NCBI RefSeq assembly: GCF_001591165.1
Contig: NZ_BCUG01000018.1
Location: 1-64,000, forward strand
Length of the DNA stretch: 64,000 nucleotides
Origin: Thauera butanivorans NBRC 103042
Lineage (GTDB): Bacteria > Pseudomonadota > Gammaproteobacteria > Burkholderiales > Rhodocyclaceae
Reading direction: 5' to 3'
In this document: positions 48,174 to 55,923 of the stretch, piece by piece
How positions within the stretch are numbered: position 1 is the first letter of the stretch
How the letters are laid out: each line of letters opens with the position of its first letter
The notes under the pieces: model-generated
Told to the model about the DNA's origin: nothing
The model's input: only the letters and a program-made list of their open reading frames with translations
The model's database searches: none
Made by a program: the position numbers and the translations under genes

Positions 48174-50282
48174 TCAGTCCGACAGGCTGGCCAGCGTGTC
48201 GATGACGACGTTCGCGCCTTCGCGCAGCACCGCTTCGTCGATGATCAGCGGCGGCGCCAGCCGCAGCACGTTGCGGTTGGTGTCGCGGGTGGCGATGCCG
48301 CGTGCCAGCAGGCATTCGGCGGCGCGAGCGGCGCTGAAGGCGGGGTCGAGCTCGATGCCGACCAGCAGGCCGCGCCCGCGCACCTCGCGCACGCAGGGCG
48401 GCGCGGCGGCGCGCAACTGCATGCGCAACGCTTCGCCCAGCCGTTCGGCCGGCTCCCAGGGCCGGGTTTCGGCCAGCAGCGCGAGCACTTCGGTGCCGAC
48501 CGCGGCCGCCAGCGGATTGCCGCCGAAAGTCGAGCCGTGGTCGCCGGGGCGGAACACGTCCATCACCGCGCAGTCGGCGAGGAAGGCCGAAACCGGCAGC
48601 AGGCCGCCGCCGAGCGCCTTGCCCAGGATCAGGCCGTCGGGGCGCACGCCTTCGTGTTCGCAGGCCAGCAGGCGGCCGGTACGGCCGAGCCCGGTCTGGA
48701 CTTCGTCGGCGATCAGCAGCACGCCGTGGCGGTGGCAGATCTCGGCACAGCGTGCCAGGTAGCCGGCCGGCGGCACGACGATGCCGCCTTCGCCCTGGAT
48801 CGGTTCGACCAGGAAGGCCGCGGTGCGCGGCGTGATCGCCGCTTCCAGCGCATCCGCGTCGCCATAGGGGATGCGGCGCAGGCCGGGCGGGAAGGGGCCG
48901 AAGCCGTCGCGATACTGGCGATGGGACGAAAAGCCGACGATGGCGATCGAACGGCCGTGGAAATTGCCGTCGCAGGCGATGATCTCGGCTTCGTCCTCGG
49001 CGATGCCCTTGACCTTGTAGCCCCATTTGCGCGCCGCCTTCAGCGCCGTTTCGACGGCTTCCAGGCCGGTATTGACCGGCAGTGCGCGTTCGTAGCCGAA
49101 GGTGGCGCACAGGCGTTCGAGGAAGACCGGCAGGCGGTCGCTGGAAAAGGCGCGCGAAGTCAGCGCCAGGCGCTGCGCCTGTTCGGTCAGTGCGCGCACC
49201 AGGCGCGGGTGGCTGTGGCCGAAGCTGACGGCGGAATAGGCGCTCATCATGTCGAGATAACGCCGCCCTTCCACGTCCCACAGCCACACGCCCGCGCCGC
49301 GCTGGAACACCACCGGCAGCGGCGCATAGTTGGCGGCGCCATGACGCCGTTCGCGCTCGCGCAGTTCGCTGCTGTCCGGGCCCAGCGCCGCTGCGGCGAA
49401 TTCGAGCGCCCAGTGTGCGCTGCGGCCGTCGGCATCGAGATCGGGGCGGTATTCGACGATCTCGAGGGCGAGGAAATCGTCGCAGCTGCGCAGCGCCAGC
49501 AAGGCGTCGGCGAGCTCGCGGGGGTCGAGGCCGCCGGCTTCCGGGCAGGTCACGGCGGGCACGGCCTGCGGCTCGAGTGCGTCGAGATCGAGGCTGAGGC
49601 CGAAGCCGCCCCCGCCCGCGCGTGCGATCGTCAACGCGTCGCGGAACGCCGCTGTCAGGCCGCGCCGCCTGATCTCGGCCATGTCGAAGATGCGCACGCC
49701 GCGCCGCTGCAGCAACTGCAGCTCTTCCACTTCCCAGGCACGCGCGCCGACGATGCAGACCCGTGTCGGATCGAGCCGCGGGCCGGGGATGCCGGCCAGG
49801 GCCGGATCGCCTTCGCCCAGCAGCGCCGCCAGCGGCATGCCGTGGATGTTGCCGGAATGGGTGGTGGTGGCGGTATGGCTGTCGAGATGGGCATCGACCC
49901 AGATCAGGCCGGGAGCGTGGCCGGCGCGCCGGGCGATGCCGCGCCAGGTGCCGGTGGCGACGGCGTGGTCGCCGCCGATCACCAGCGCGGTGGTGCCGGC
50001 CGGCAGCGCGGCGAGCTGGTCGGCGAGGCGGCGGGCGAAGTCGCCGTTGGCCTGCAGGCGCGCATCCATGCCGGCAGCGGCCGACGCGGCGGCAGGCGCT
50101 TCCAGCGTCGTGCTCCATTCGACGGTGAGCCCGATCGAGGCCAGGCGTTCGGCCAGGCCGCCTTGCCGCAATGCGTCGGGCGCGGCGGCGCTGCCGGAGT
50201 GAGGGGCGCCGAGCGCGGAGCCGGCACCGATGATCTTCAGCGGGGAATGCGGCGCGGACGGCCGCAGGGCTGTCTTCTCCAT
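48174..50282 (-). CDS. Arginase-ornithine aminotransferase fusion protein
   Basis: The 702-aa chain joins two full enzymes. Residues 1-300 are an arginase: H106 in GGDH, D130/H132/D134 in WVDAHLDS, D232/D234 in SLDLDALEP (the six Mn ligands), SGNIHG, and E277 in IVEYRP. Residues about 305-702 are ornithine aminotransferase: RHGAANYAPLPVVF, SAYSAVSFGHSHP, ADEVQTGLGRTG and the PLP lysine K555 (ILGKALGGG). It should turn arginine into urea plus ornithine, then ornithine into glutamate semialdehyde. No internal stop or start separates the parts. A GGGAGGTG ribosome binding site sets the ATG at 50282, which lies 92 bases after ubiB. Confidence 0.9.
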   Translation of the reverse strand: MEKTALRPSAPHSPLKIIGAGSALGAPHSGSAAAPDALRQGGLAERLASIGLTVEWSTTLEAPAAASAAAGMDARLQANGDFARRLADQLAALPAGTTALVIGGDHAVATGTWRGIARRAGHAPGLIWVDAHLDSHTATTTHSGNIHGMPLAALLGEGDPALAGIPGPRLDPTRVCIVGARAWEVEELQLLQRRGVRIFDMAEIRRRGLTAAFRDALTIARAGGGGFGLSLDLDALEPQAVPAVTCPEAGGLDPRELADALLALRSCDDFLALEIVEYRPDLDADGRSAHWALEFAAAALGPDSSELRERERRHGAANYAPLPVVFQRGAGVWLWDVEGRRYLDMMSAYSAVSFGHSHPRLVRALTEQAQRLALTSRAFSSDRLPVFLERLCATFGYERALPVNTGLEAVETALKAARKWGYKVKGIAEDEAEIIACDGNFHGRSIAIVGFSSHRQYRDGFGPFPPGLRRIPYGDADALEAAITPRTAAFLVEPIQGEGGIVVPPAGYLARCAEICHRHGVLLIADEVQTGLGRTGRLLACEHEGVRPDGLILGKALGGGLLPVSAFLADCAVMDVFRPGDHGSTFGGNPLAAAVGTEVLALLAETRPWEPAERLGEALRMQLRAAAPPCVREVRGRGLLVGIELDPAFSAARAAECLLARGIATRDTNRNVLRLAPPLIIDEAVLREGANVVIDTLASLSD

Positions 50283-50374
50283 GGCACACCTCCCGTCCCG
50301 CTTTGGCGCGGGCGCCGCAGGATTGTTCTGGCAGGGCCGCTTTGCGGAATTGGACGGAGGCAGGCGGGATTCGT

Positions 50375-51904
50375 TCAGCCGAACAGGCGGTACAGCTCCA
50401 GGCCGAGCAGCGCCGCGGCCAGCGCGCCGATCACGGCCAGCATGCGTCCCTGCAGGCGCTGGCCGGCGGCGAGCTGGTCGAGGCGCTGCTGCTGGGCGGC
50501 CTGCTGCCTGCCGGCGTCGGTCAGGTTCTGGTGGATCAGGCGCGGCAGCTGCGGCAGCGCGCCGGCCCAGGCGGGGGCTTCTTCCTTGACGCCGTGCACC
50601 AGCGCGCGCCAGCCCATGCGCTCGTCCATCCAGCGTTCGAGGAAGGGCTTGGCGGTCTTCCACAGGTCCAGCTCCGGGTCGAGTTGGCGGCCCAGGCCTT
50701 CGATGTTGAGCAGGGTCTTCTGCAGCAGCACCAGTTGCGGCTGCACTTCCATCTCGAAGCGGCGCGCGGTCTGGAACAGGCGCAGCAGGGTCTTGCCGAA
50801 GGAGATGTCCTTCAGCGGCTTGTCGAAGATCGGTTCGCAGACGGTGCGGATCGCCGCCTCGAACTCATCCACCCGGGTCTTCGCCGGTACCCAGCCGGCT
50901 TCGATGTGGGCCAGGGCCACGCGCCGGTAGTCGCGCTTGAAGAAGGCGAGGAAGTTCTGCGCGAGATAGTTCTTGTCCACCTCGTTGAGCGTGCCCATGA
51001 TGCCGAAGTCGAGCGCGATGTAGCGCCCGTCGCGATGCACGAAGATGTTGCCCGGGTGCATGTCGGCATGGAAGAAGCCGTCGCGGAACACCTGGGTGAA
51101 GAAGATCTCGACGCCGGCGCGCGACAGCGCCTTCAGGTCGTTGCCCTGGGCGAGCAGGGCCGGCGTCTGCGAAATCGGCACGCCGTGCATCCGCTCCATC
51201 ACCATGACCCGGCTGCCGCACCAGTCCCAGTGCACTTCGGGCACCAGCAGCAGCGAGGAATCCTTGAAGTTGCGCCGCAGTTGCGAGCAGTTGGCTGCCT
51301 CGCGCATCAGGTCGAGCTCGTCGTGCAGGTGCTTGTCGAACTCGGCCACCACTTCGCGCGGCTTCAGCCGCCGGCCTTCCGGCCAGACCTTTTCCAGCAG
51401 CATCGCCGCGGCTTCGAGCAGGGCGAGGTCGTGGGCGATGACGCGGTCGATGCCCGGCCGCAGCACCTTGACCGCCACTTCGGTGCCGTCCGGCAGGCGG
51501 GCGAAATGGACCTGCGCCACCGAGGCCGACGCCACCGGCGTGCGCTCGAAGTCGCGGAACACCTCGTCGATCGGCCGGCCGTAGAAGCCTTCCAGCACGC
51601 CGAGCGCCTGCTCGATCGGAATCGGCGGCACGCGGTCCTGCAGCAGCGCGAGTTCGTCGGCGAGGTCGGGTGGCAGCAGGTCGCGGCGGGTGGACAGCAT
51701 CTGGCCGAACTTGACGAAGATCGGCCCGAGCGACTCCAGCGCGAGGCGCAGCCGCACGCCGCGCGGCTGGGCAAAGCTGCGCCAGAAGAACACGGCTTGC
51801 CAGACCCGTGCCAGCCGGCCGCTGCTGTCGGCGTCGAGGATCAGGCGGTCCAGGCCGAAGCGCAGGCTGACGGAAACGATCTTGATGAGGCGGAAGAGGC
51901 GCAC
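50375..51904 (-). CDS. ubiB: Ubiquinone biosynthesis protein UbiB
   Basis: The 509-aa ABC1/ADCK-family atypical kinase is needed for ubiquinone synthesis. It has the KxGQ motif ([15 protein letters not shown]), [13 protein letters not shown] with the Ala-rich loop, AVKVLRPGI with the lysine, [10 protein letters not shown] and the DFG-type [12 protein letters not shown]-terminal hydrophobic helix (residues about 488-507) anchors it in the membrane. The start is a GTG ending at 51904, where homology ([18 protein letters not shown]) begins. The arginase fusion gene follows on the same strand. Confidence 0.93.
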   Translation of the reverse strand: MRLFRLIKIVSVSLRFGLDRLILDADSSGRLARVWQAVFFWRSFAQPRGVRLRLALESLGPIFVKFGQMLSTRRDLLPPDLADELALLQDRVPPIPIEQALGVLEGFYGRPIDEVFRDFERTPVASASVAQVHFARLPDGTEVAVKVLRPGIDRVIAHDLALLEAAAMLLEKVWPEGRRLKPREVVAEFDKHLHDELDLMREAANCSQLRRNFKDSSLLLVPEVHWDWCGSRVMVMERMHGVPISQTPALLAQGNDLKALSRAGVEIFFTQVFRDGFFHADMHPGNIFVHRDGRYIALDFGIMGTLNEVDKNYLAQNFLAFFKRDYRRVALAHIEAGWVPAKTRVDEFEAAIRTVCEPIFDKPLKDISFGKTLLRLFQTARRFEMEVQPQLVLLQKTLLNIEGLGRQLDPELDLWKTAKPFLERWMDERMGWRALVHGVKEEAPAWAGALPQLPRLIHQNLTDAGRQQAAQQQRLDQLAAGQRLQGRMLAVIGALAAALLGLELYRLFG

Positions 51905-51999
51905 GGCGGAAGGGGGGCGGCGGCAAAGGCCGGACTTTAGCCGGAAAGCGCCGGGCGGGGAACGGGTGAGCCTGGGCGTGGGCGCGTGACCGCCGCGTT

Positions 52000-52386
52000 C
52001 TAGCGGGTTTCCGCCTGGTGCAGCGACTTGACCAGATCCCTGACGACCTGCTGATGGGCGTCGCTGAGCGCCGCGATGTCGCGCATCAACTGATAATCGA
52101 ACGCCGCCCCCGGCTCCCTGGCGCTGAAAGCCGCATTTCCCGCGCCGAAGCGCAACCATTCGGCGCTGACGCCGAGCCAGTCGGCCAGCACGCGCAGCTT
52201 GTCCTGGGCCGGGATGGCGTCGCCGCCCAGCCACTTGCGGGCGGCATGCAGCGTCACCGGCTCTCCGGCGTAGCGGCGGTTGAATTCGCGGGCCAGCGCT
52301 GTCGGCCGTGCGGCATCGGGCGCGACGCGCACGAGGGCTTCCCGCAGGCGGGTGCTGAAGGCGTCGCGTTCGAGGTAGGGTTGCAT
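52000..52386 (-). CDS. Small HTH DNA-binding protein
   Basis: The 128-aa protein has an N-terminal helical segment ([18 protein letters not shown]) followed by a repressor-like helix-turn-helix: [45 protein letters not shown]. This resembles Cro/C1-type proteins found in many proteobacterial genomes. The C-terminus is helical with no clear ligand domain. The ATG ending at 52386 is chosen because upstream sequence is unrelated. It faces a membrane-protein gene across an AT-rich gap, and could regulate both. Confidence 0.7.
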   Translation of the reverse strand: MQPYLERDAFSTRLREALVRVAPDAARPTALAREFNRRYAGEPVTLHAARKWLGGDAIPAQDKLRVLADWLGVSAEWLRFGAGNAAFSAREPGAAFDYQLMRDIAALSDAHQQVVRDLVKSLHQAETR

Positions 52387-52524
52387 GGATGCAACGCTAG
52401 CAACCGCGATGTCGTCTGAAGGTATATGTTTTTTCGTCGACCGGAAGTATAGTTCTGCGGCATATGCGGAATGCTTGGCCGCGGGAGTGTCGCGGCGGCT
52501 GGGGATGTCAAGGAACGAACGACG
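52387..52524. promoter_or_regulatory. AT-rich divergent promoter region
   Basis: This 138-base gap between the HTH gene and the membrane-protein gene has an unusually AT-rich core. TATAGT at 52448-52453 could be a plus-strand -10. Two similar short words, GAAGGTATATGTT (52418-52430) and GGAAGTATAGTT (52443-52454), look like imperfect direct repeats and could be repressor half-sites. Confidence 0.3.
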
Positions 52525-52983
52525 ATGGCAGGCAAGCAGCGGCCTCCCTACTTCAGGGTGGTTTTCCCGGGGCCGGTGAGGTCCGTGACGGGAGAGATGG
52601 CGTGGGAAGGGCACTGGCGCAGCCGGGCCTATATCGATTTCGGGCGGTACCGCTTGGGGGACGTCGTGACCTGCCCTCGGATGGATCGTGTGCTCGATGA
52701 GTGCGGCAGCGATCCCGACGCGGTCGTCAGACTCGGGCATTTCCTGATCTGGCGCTGGGTGCTGTCGGTCAGCAGCGGCGGGCAGATCGAGCGCCAGGGG
52801 CTGCTGCCCTTCGCCCTCGGCCTGCTGCTCATCACTGCCACGTTCGCGGTCGGCGGCTTCGTGTGCCTGTTCATCGGCATCGGCGTGCTGGAGATGGCCG
52901 ATGGCGTCTTGCCCGGCCTGGCGCTCGCCGTGCTGTGGGCGGTGCATATGGCGATGAATCTCAAAGCCTGGCTGGGCGCCTGA
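52525..52983 (+). CDS. Hypothetical membrane protein
   Basis: The 152-aa protein has a soluble N-terminal part of about 95 residues, rich in Arg, Gly and aromatic residues (PYFRVVFPGPVRSVTGEMAW). Two strong membrane helices follow (near residues 98-122 and 127-145) and a short tail ends KAWLGA. There is no signal peptide, so the N-terminus is probably cytoplasmic. An AAGGAAC motif precedes the ATG at 52525. I recognise no family. Its only clear context is the divergent HTH gene. Confidence 0.6.
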   Translation: MAGKQRPPYFRVVFPGPVRSVTGEMAWEGHWRSRAYIDFGRYRLGDVVTCPRMDRVLDECGSDPDAVVRLGHFLIWRWVLSVSSGGQIERQGLLPFALGLLLITATFAVGGFVCLFIGIGVLEMADGVLPGLALAVLWAVHMAMNLKAWLGA

Positions 52984-53046
52984 GCGCCGCGGGGCGCGAA
53001 GTGGAAAGGATCACCCGCCGCCCATGGGCGGCGGGCCGTGTGGCGG

Positions 53047-55182
53047 TCAGAAGTCCAGCCTGACGCCCACCGTGACGTTGCGCCCGACCAGCGGCGCGGC
53101 GTGCTTGATGAAGGAGCTGTGGTTGTAGGCGAGCTTGTCGGTCAGGTTGTTGGCCTTGACGTAGAGCAGCCAGGGCATGCCTTCGTATTTGCCGCGGTAG
53201 CTGGCGCCGAGGTTCAGCATCGTGTAGCCGGCGGTTTCGCTCTCGAACTCGGCGACCTTGTTCTGGCGGCCGACGCGGTAGACCTCGGCTTCGCCCGTCC
53301 AGGCGTTCCAGTTCGCGTCCAGCCGCAGGCCGGCGCGGTGGGCGGGAATGCGCGGCAGGTCGCGGTTGCCGCCGCTGTCGAGGCGGGCGCGGACGTAGTC
53401 GCCGAACACGGTGGCGCCGAAGATCGGGTTCAACTGCTGGCGAAGCTGGCCTTCGATGCCGGTGAAGCGGGCGTCGCGCTGGGCATACTCGATCAACTGG
53501 AAGCCTTCGTGCACGTCCAGGGTGTTGGCATAGATGTAGTCCTTGACCCGGTTGTGGAAGACACCGACCGAGAAGGTGGTGGCGCCTTCGGTCTTGCGCA
53601 GCGACAGGTCGATGTTGCGCGAGGTCTCCGCCTTCAGGTCGGGGTTGCCCAACTCCCAGGTGCTGGTCGCCAGGTGGATGCCGTTGGCGTAGAGCTCCTC
53701 GGCGCTCGGCAGCCGCTGGGTGCGCGACAGCGACAGCCCCAGCGCGTACTGCGGGGCGAAGTTCCACACCGCGCCGAGCGACAGCGAATTGCCGCGGTGG
53801 CTGCGGTCGCGCTGCGCCGAGTCGACGTCGATGTCCTGCCATTCGTGACGCAGGCCGGCTTCGAAGCGCCAGTCGCTGAGCGCGTATTCCTCGACCAGGA
53901 AGACGGCGTGCTTCCTCGTCAGCGTCGGCGGGACGTAGGCTTCTTCGCCATTGGCGCTGAAGTCGCGGCGCGAGGTCTGCAGGCCGACGACGCCGCGCCA
54001 GCCGGCGAGCGGGGCGTGCTCGAGCTCGAGGCGGCCGTCGTGGGCCTTGCTGCGGAAGCGGGTGGAGATGTGGCGCTCGCCGTCTTCCTTCTCGATCTCG
54101 TCATGCACGTAGTCGGTGTGCGCGGCGCGCAGGCGCAGCCGGGTGAAGCCGGGCAGCGGGTCGAGCAGTTCGCCGCGCAGGTCCCAGCGCTTGCTGTCGA
54201 GTTCGACGTAGGGAATGCCGTGCGCGTGCCCATGATCGTGATCGTGGTCATCGTGGTCATCGTGATCGCCGTGTCCATGGCCGTGATCGTCGTGGCCGCC
54301 GCAGTGCAGGTGGTCGCCGTGCGGGTGGCAGTCCTCGTATTCGTGGCTGTGGCCGGGCAGGCCGTATTCGTTGCGCTGGCGGCTCCAGGCGACGCCGAGG
54401 TAGCCGCGCTCGCCGACCCAGGACAGGCCCAGGCTGCCGCTGTCGGTGGTGTTGTAGCTGCCGTCGACGCGGCGGCCGTCGTGCCAGCCGTCGCCGACGC
54501 GGTATTCGTTGGCATCGCGCTTCAGGCCCTCGGCGTGGACGGCGACGTTGCCCGATCCGGCGGTGATCGCGAAGGCGCCGGCGCCCTCGCGGGCAGCGCT
54601 GCCGGCACGCAGCTCGATGCTGCCTTCGACGCCTTTTTCCGGCACCGCGGTCGGCACCCGGTCGTCGAGCACATTGACCACGCCGCCGATGGCGCCACCG
54701 CCGTAGGCGAGCGCCGACGGGCCGCGCAGCACCTCGATCTGGCGGCTCAGCATCGGCTCCAGCGCGACGGCATGATCGGGGCTGATGCTGGAGGCATCCA
54801 TGATCTCGGCGCCGTCGGACAGCATCTTGACGCGCGGGCCGTCCATGCCGCGGATGATCGGCCGGCTGGCGCCGGCGCCGAAGTGGCTGGCGGCGATGCC
54901 GGGTTCGCTGGCCAGGGTGTCGCCCAGCGTGGCGCCGCGGCGCAGGATGAGTGCGTCGCCTTCGAGCACGCTGGCCGGCGTGCTCATGGCATCGGTGCCG
55001 AGCGTGAGCGCGCTGGCGGACACGGTGATCGGTGCGAGCGTGGTGCCGCCGTCGCTCGCCTCGTCGGCGAAGGCCGGTGCCTGGGCGAAGGCGAGCAGCA
55101 GGCCGGCGGCGAGAGGGCGGCGGGCGAGCGGGTGCAGAGCGGGGAAGGCGGAGCGAGGCTTGGGATGAAGCATGGTGGACAT
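53047..55182 (-). CDS. TonB-dependent receptor with His/Asp-rich loop (ZnuD-like)
   Basis: The 711-aa outer-membrane receptor has a signal peptide (residues about 1-35), a plug domain with LGDTLASEPGIAASHFG, SRPIIRGMDGPRVK and QIEVLRGPSALAYGGGAIGGVVNV-type motifs, and a beta-barrel ending in VRLDF with terminal Phe. A loop at about residues 277-323 is nearly all His, Asp and Gly with two Cys, as in the zinc receptor ZnuD. Zinc uptake is therefore the likely role. GGGAACTCCG precedes the ATG at 55182. A small secreted protein gene lies upstream on the same strand and a palindromic operator candidate beyond that. Confidence 0.87.
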   Translation of the reverse strand: MSTMLHPKPRSAFPALHPLARRPLAAGLLLAFAQAPAFADEASDGGTTLAPITVSASALTLGTDAMSTPASVLEGDALILRRGATLGDTLASEPGIAASHFGAGASRPIIRGMDGPRVKMLSDGAEIMDASSISPDHAVALEPMLSRQIEVLRGPSALAYGGGAIGGVVNVLDDRVPTAVPEKGVEGSIELRAGSAAREGAGAFAITAGSGNVAVHAEGLKRDANEYRVGDGWHDGRRVDGSYNTTDSGSLGLSWVGERGYLGVAWSRQRNEYGLPGHSHEYEDCHPHGDHLHCGGHDDHGHGHGDHDDHDDHDHDHGHAHGIPYVELDSKRWDLRGELLDPLPGFTRLRLRAAHTDYVHDEIEKEDGERHISTRFRSKAHDGRLELEHAPLAGWRGVVGLQTSRRDFSANGEEAYVPPTLTRKHAVFLVEEYALSDWRFEAGLRHEWQDIDVDSAQRDRSHRGNSLSLGAVWNFAPQYALGLSLSRTQRLPSAEELYANGIHLATSTWELGNPDLKAETSRNIDLSLRKTEGATTFSVGVFHNRVKDYIYANTLDVHEGFQLIEYAQRDARFTGIEGQLRQQLNPIFGATVFGDYVRARLDSGGNRDLPRIPAHRAGLRLDANWNAWTGEAEVYRVGRQNKVAEFESETAGYTMLNLGASYRGKYEGMPWLLYVKANNLTDKLAYNHSSFIKHAAPLVGRNVTVGVRLDF

Positions 55183-55340
55183 CGGAGTTCCCTTGTTGCT
55201 TTCAGTCCGGATGGGGTGTGCGCAGGTGCCGGACGAGTCCGGCGGGCCGCAGCAAGCCCCACCGGCCGGCGGTGCCGGCAATGGAAATGCCGCGGCCAGG
55301 CGAAGTGCGGGCGCGGCGGGCGTTCAAGCGGAGTGGCGGT

Positions 55341-55682
55341 TCAAGCCAGCAGGACGGACAGGGAAGGCAGGGGCGGGGCGCGGCAGCGCGGCCGGAGCGG
55401 GGGCGCGTCAGGGGCGGGAAGAGTCGCGGCCGCCGGTGGCCGCGGCAAGGTCGCGTGATGGGTGCGGGCGGGAGAAAGGCCGCCCAGCGGCAAGTCGACG
55501 CCGGTCAGCGCCAGGCATTCGAGGCAGGCGCCGGCAAGGTGCTCGCCATCGCCTTCGGCCCGGTCGGTAGCGCTCCCGCCTTGCAGCAGCTCCCCGGCAT
55601 GGCCGACGAGGTGGGTCCTGGCCTCGCCCTGCACCGCAAGCAGGGCCAGCGCCAATGCCAGTGCCCACATCAGCCGGGCCAT
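55341..55682 (-). CDS. Small secreted Cys/His protein upstream of ZnuD-like receptor
   Basis: From the ATG ending at 55682 the product is 113 aa: a signal-like start MARLMWALALALALLAVQGEA, then a stretch with HLVGHAGELL, HLAGACLECLAL (a CxxC) and ARTHH, and a Pro/Ala/Leu-rich tail. An upstream ATG ending at 55772 would add 30 Arg/Thr-rich residues. I recognise no domain with confidence; similar small His/Cys proteins accompany metal-transport genes. The order (palindrome, this gene, receptor) suggests one metal-controlled transcript. Confidence 0.5.
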   Translation of the reverse strand: MARLMWALALALALLAVQGEARTHLVGHAGELLQGGSATDRAEGDGEHLAGACLECLALTGVDLPLGGLSPARTHHATLPRPPAAATLPAPDAPPLRPRCRAPPLPSLSVLLA

Positions 55683-55801
55683 GGTCGTGCCCGCGCGGGC
55701 ACGCGAAGCGGTACGGCGGAGCTGTGTGGCGGCGCGGCGGGGGTGGGATGGTGTGGCCGGGGCGGAAGGCATGACCGGATTCTATGGGGCTTGTTCTTTA
55801 T

Positions 55802-55818
55802 TCGCAACATTGTTGCGA
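55802..55818. promoter_or_regulatory. 17-bp perfect palindrome, candidate metalloregulator operator
   Basis: TCGCAACATTGTTGCGA is a perfect palindrome with one central base, within an AT-rich patch. It lies upstream of the small secreted protein and ZnuD-like receptor genes on the minus strand, and 105 bases before argS on the plus strand. A Fur-family operator (Zur) is the natural guess from context, but I cannot match it to a verified betaproteobacterial consensus. Confidence 0.5.
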
Positions 55819-55889
55819 TAGAGGGGCTGCTTTCGGCGCGCTGTAATTCGCGCTCACATGCCAGCCGCGGAGCGTGGAAGGCGATCCGC

Positions 55890-55895
55890 TATAAT
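55890..55895 (+). promoter_or_regulatory. Candidate -10 box of argS
   Basis: A perfect TATAAT lies 28 bases before the argS ATG, well placed for a -10 box. No good -35 is seen at the standard distance. Confidence 0.45.
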
Positions 55896-55923
55896 CCGAC
55901 GTTTAGATTTCCAGCCGAGTGCC

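Noticed and set aside
49340-49400. Possible missed stop making the arginase and aminotransferase look fused
   Set aside because: The frame is continuous, both domains keep all key residues, codon use is uniform through the join, and there is no start codon with a ribosome binding site at the second domain.
54214-54350. Low-complexity repeat DNA inside the TonB receptor gene
   Set aside because: The GTGATC/GTGGTC repetition is explained by the His/Asp-rich loop it encodes, in frame with the receptor on both sides.
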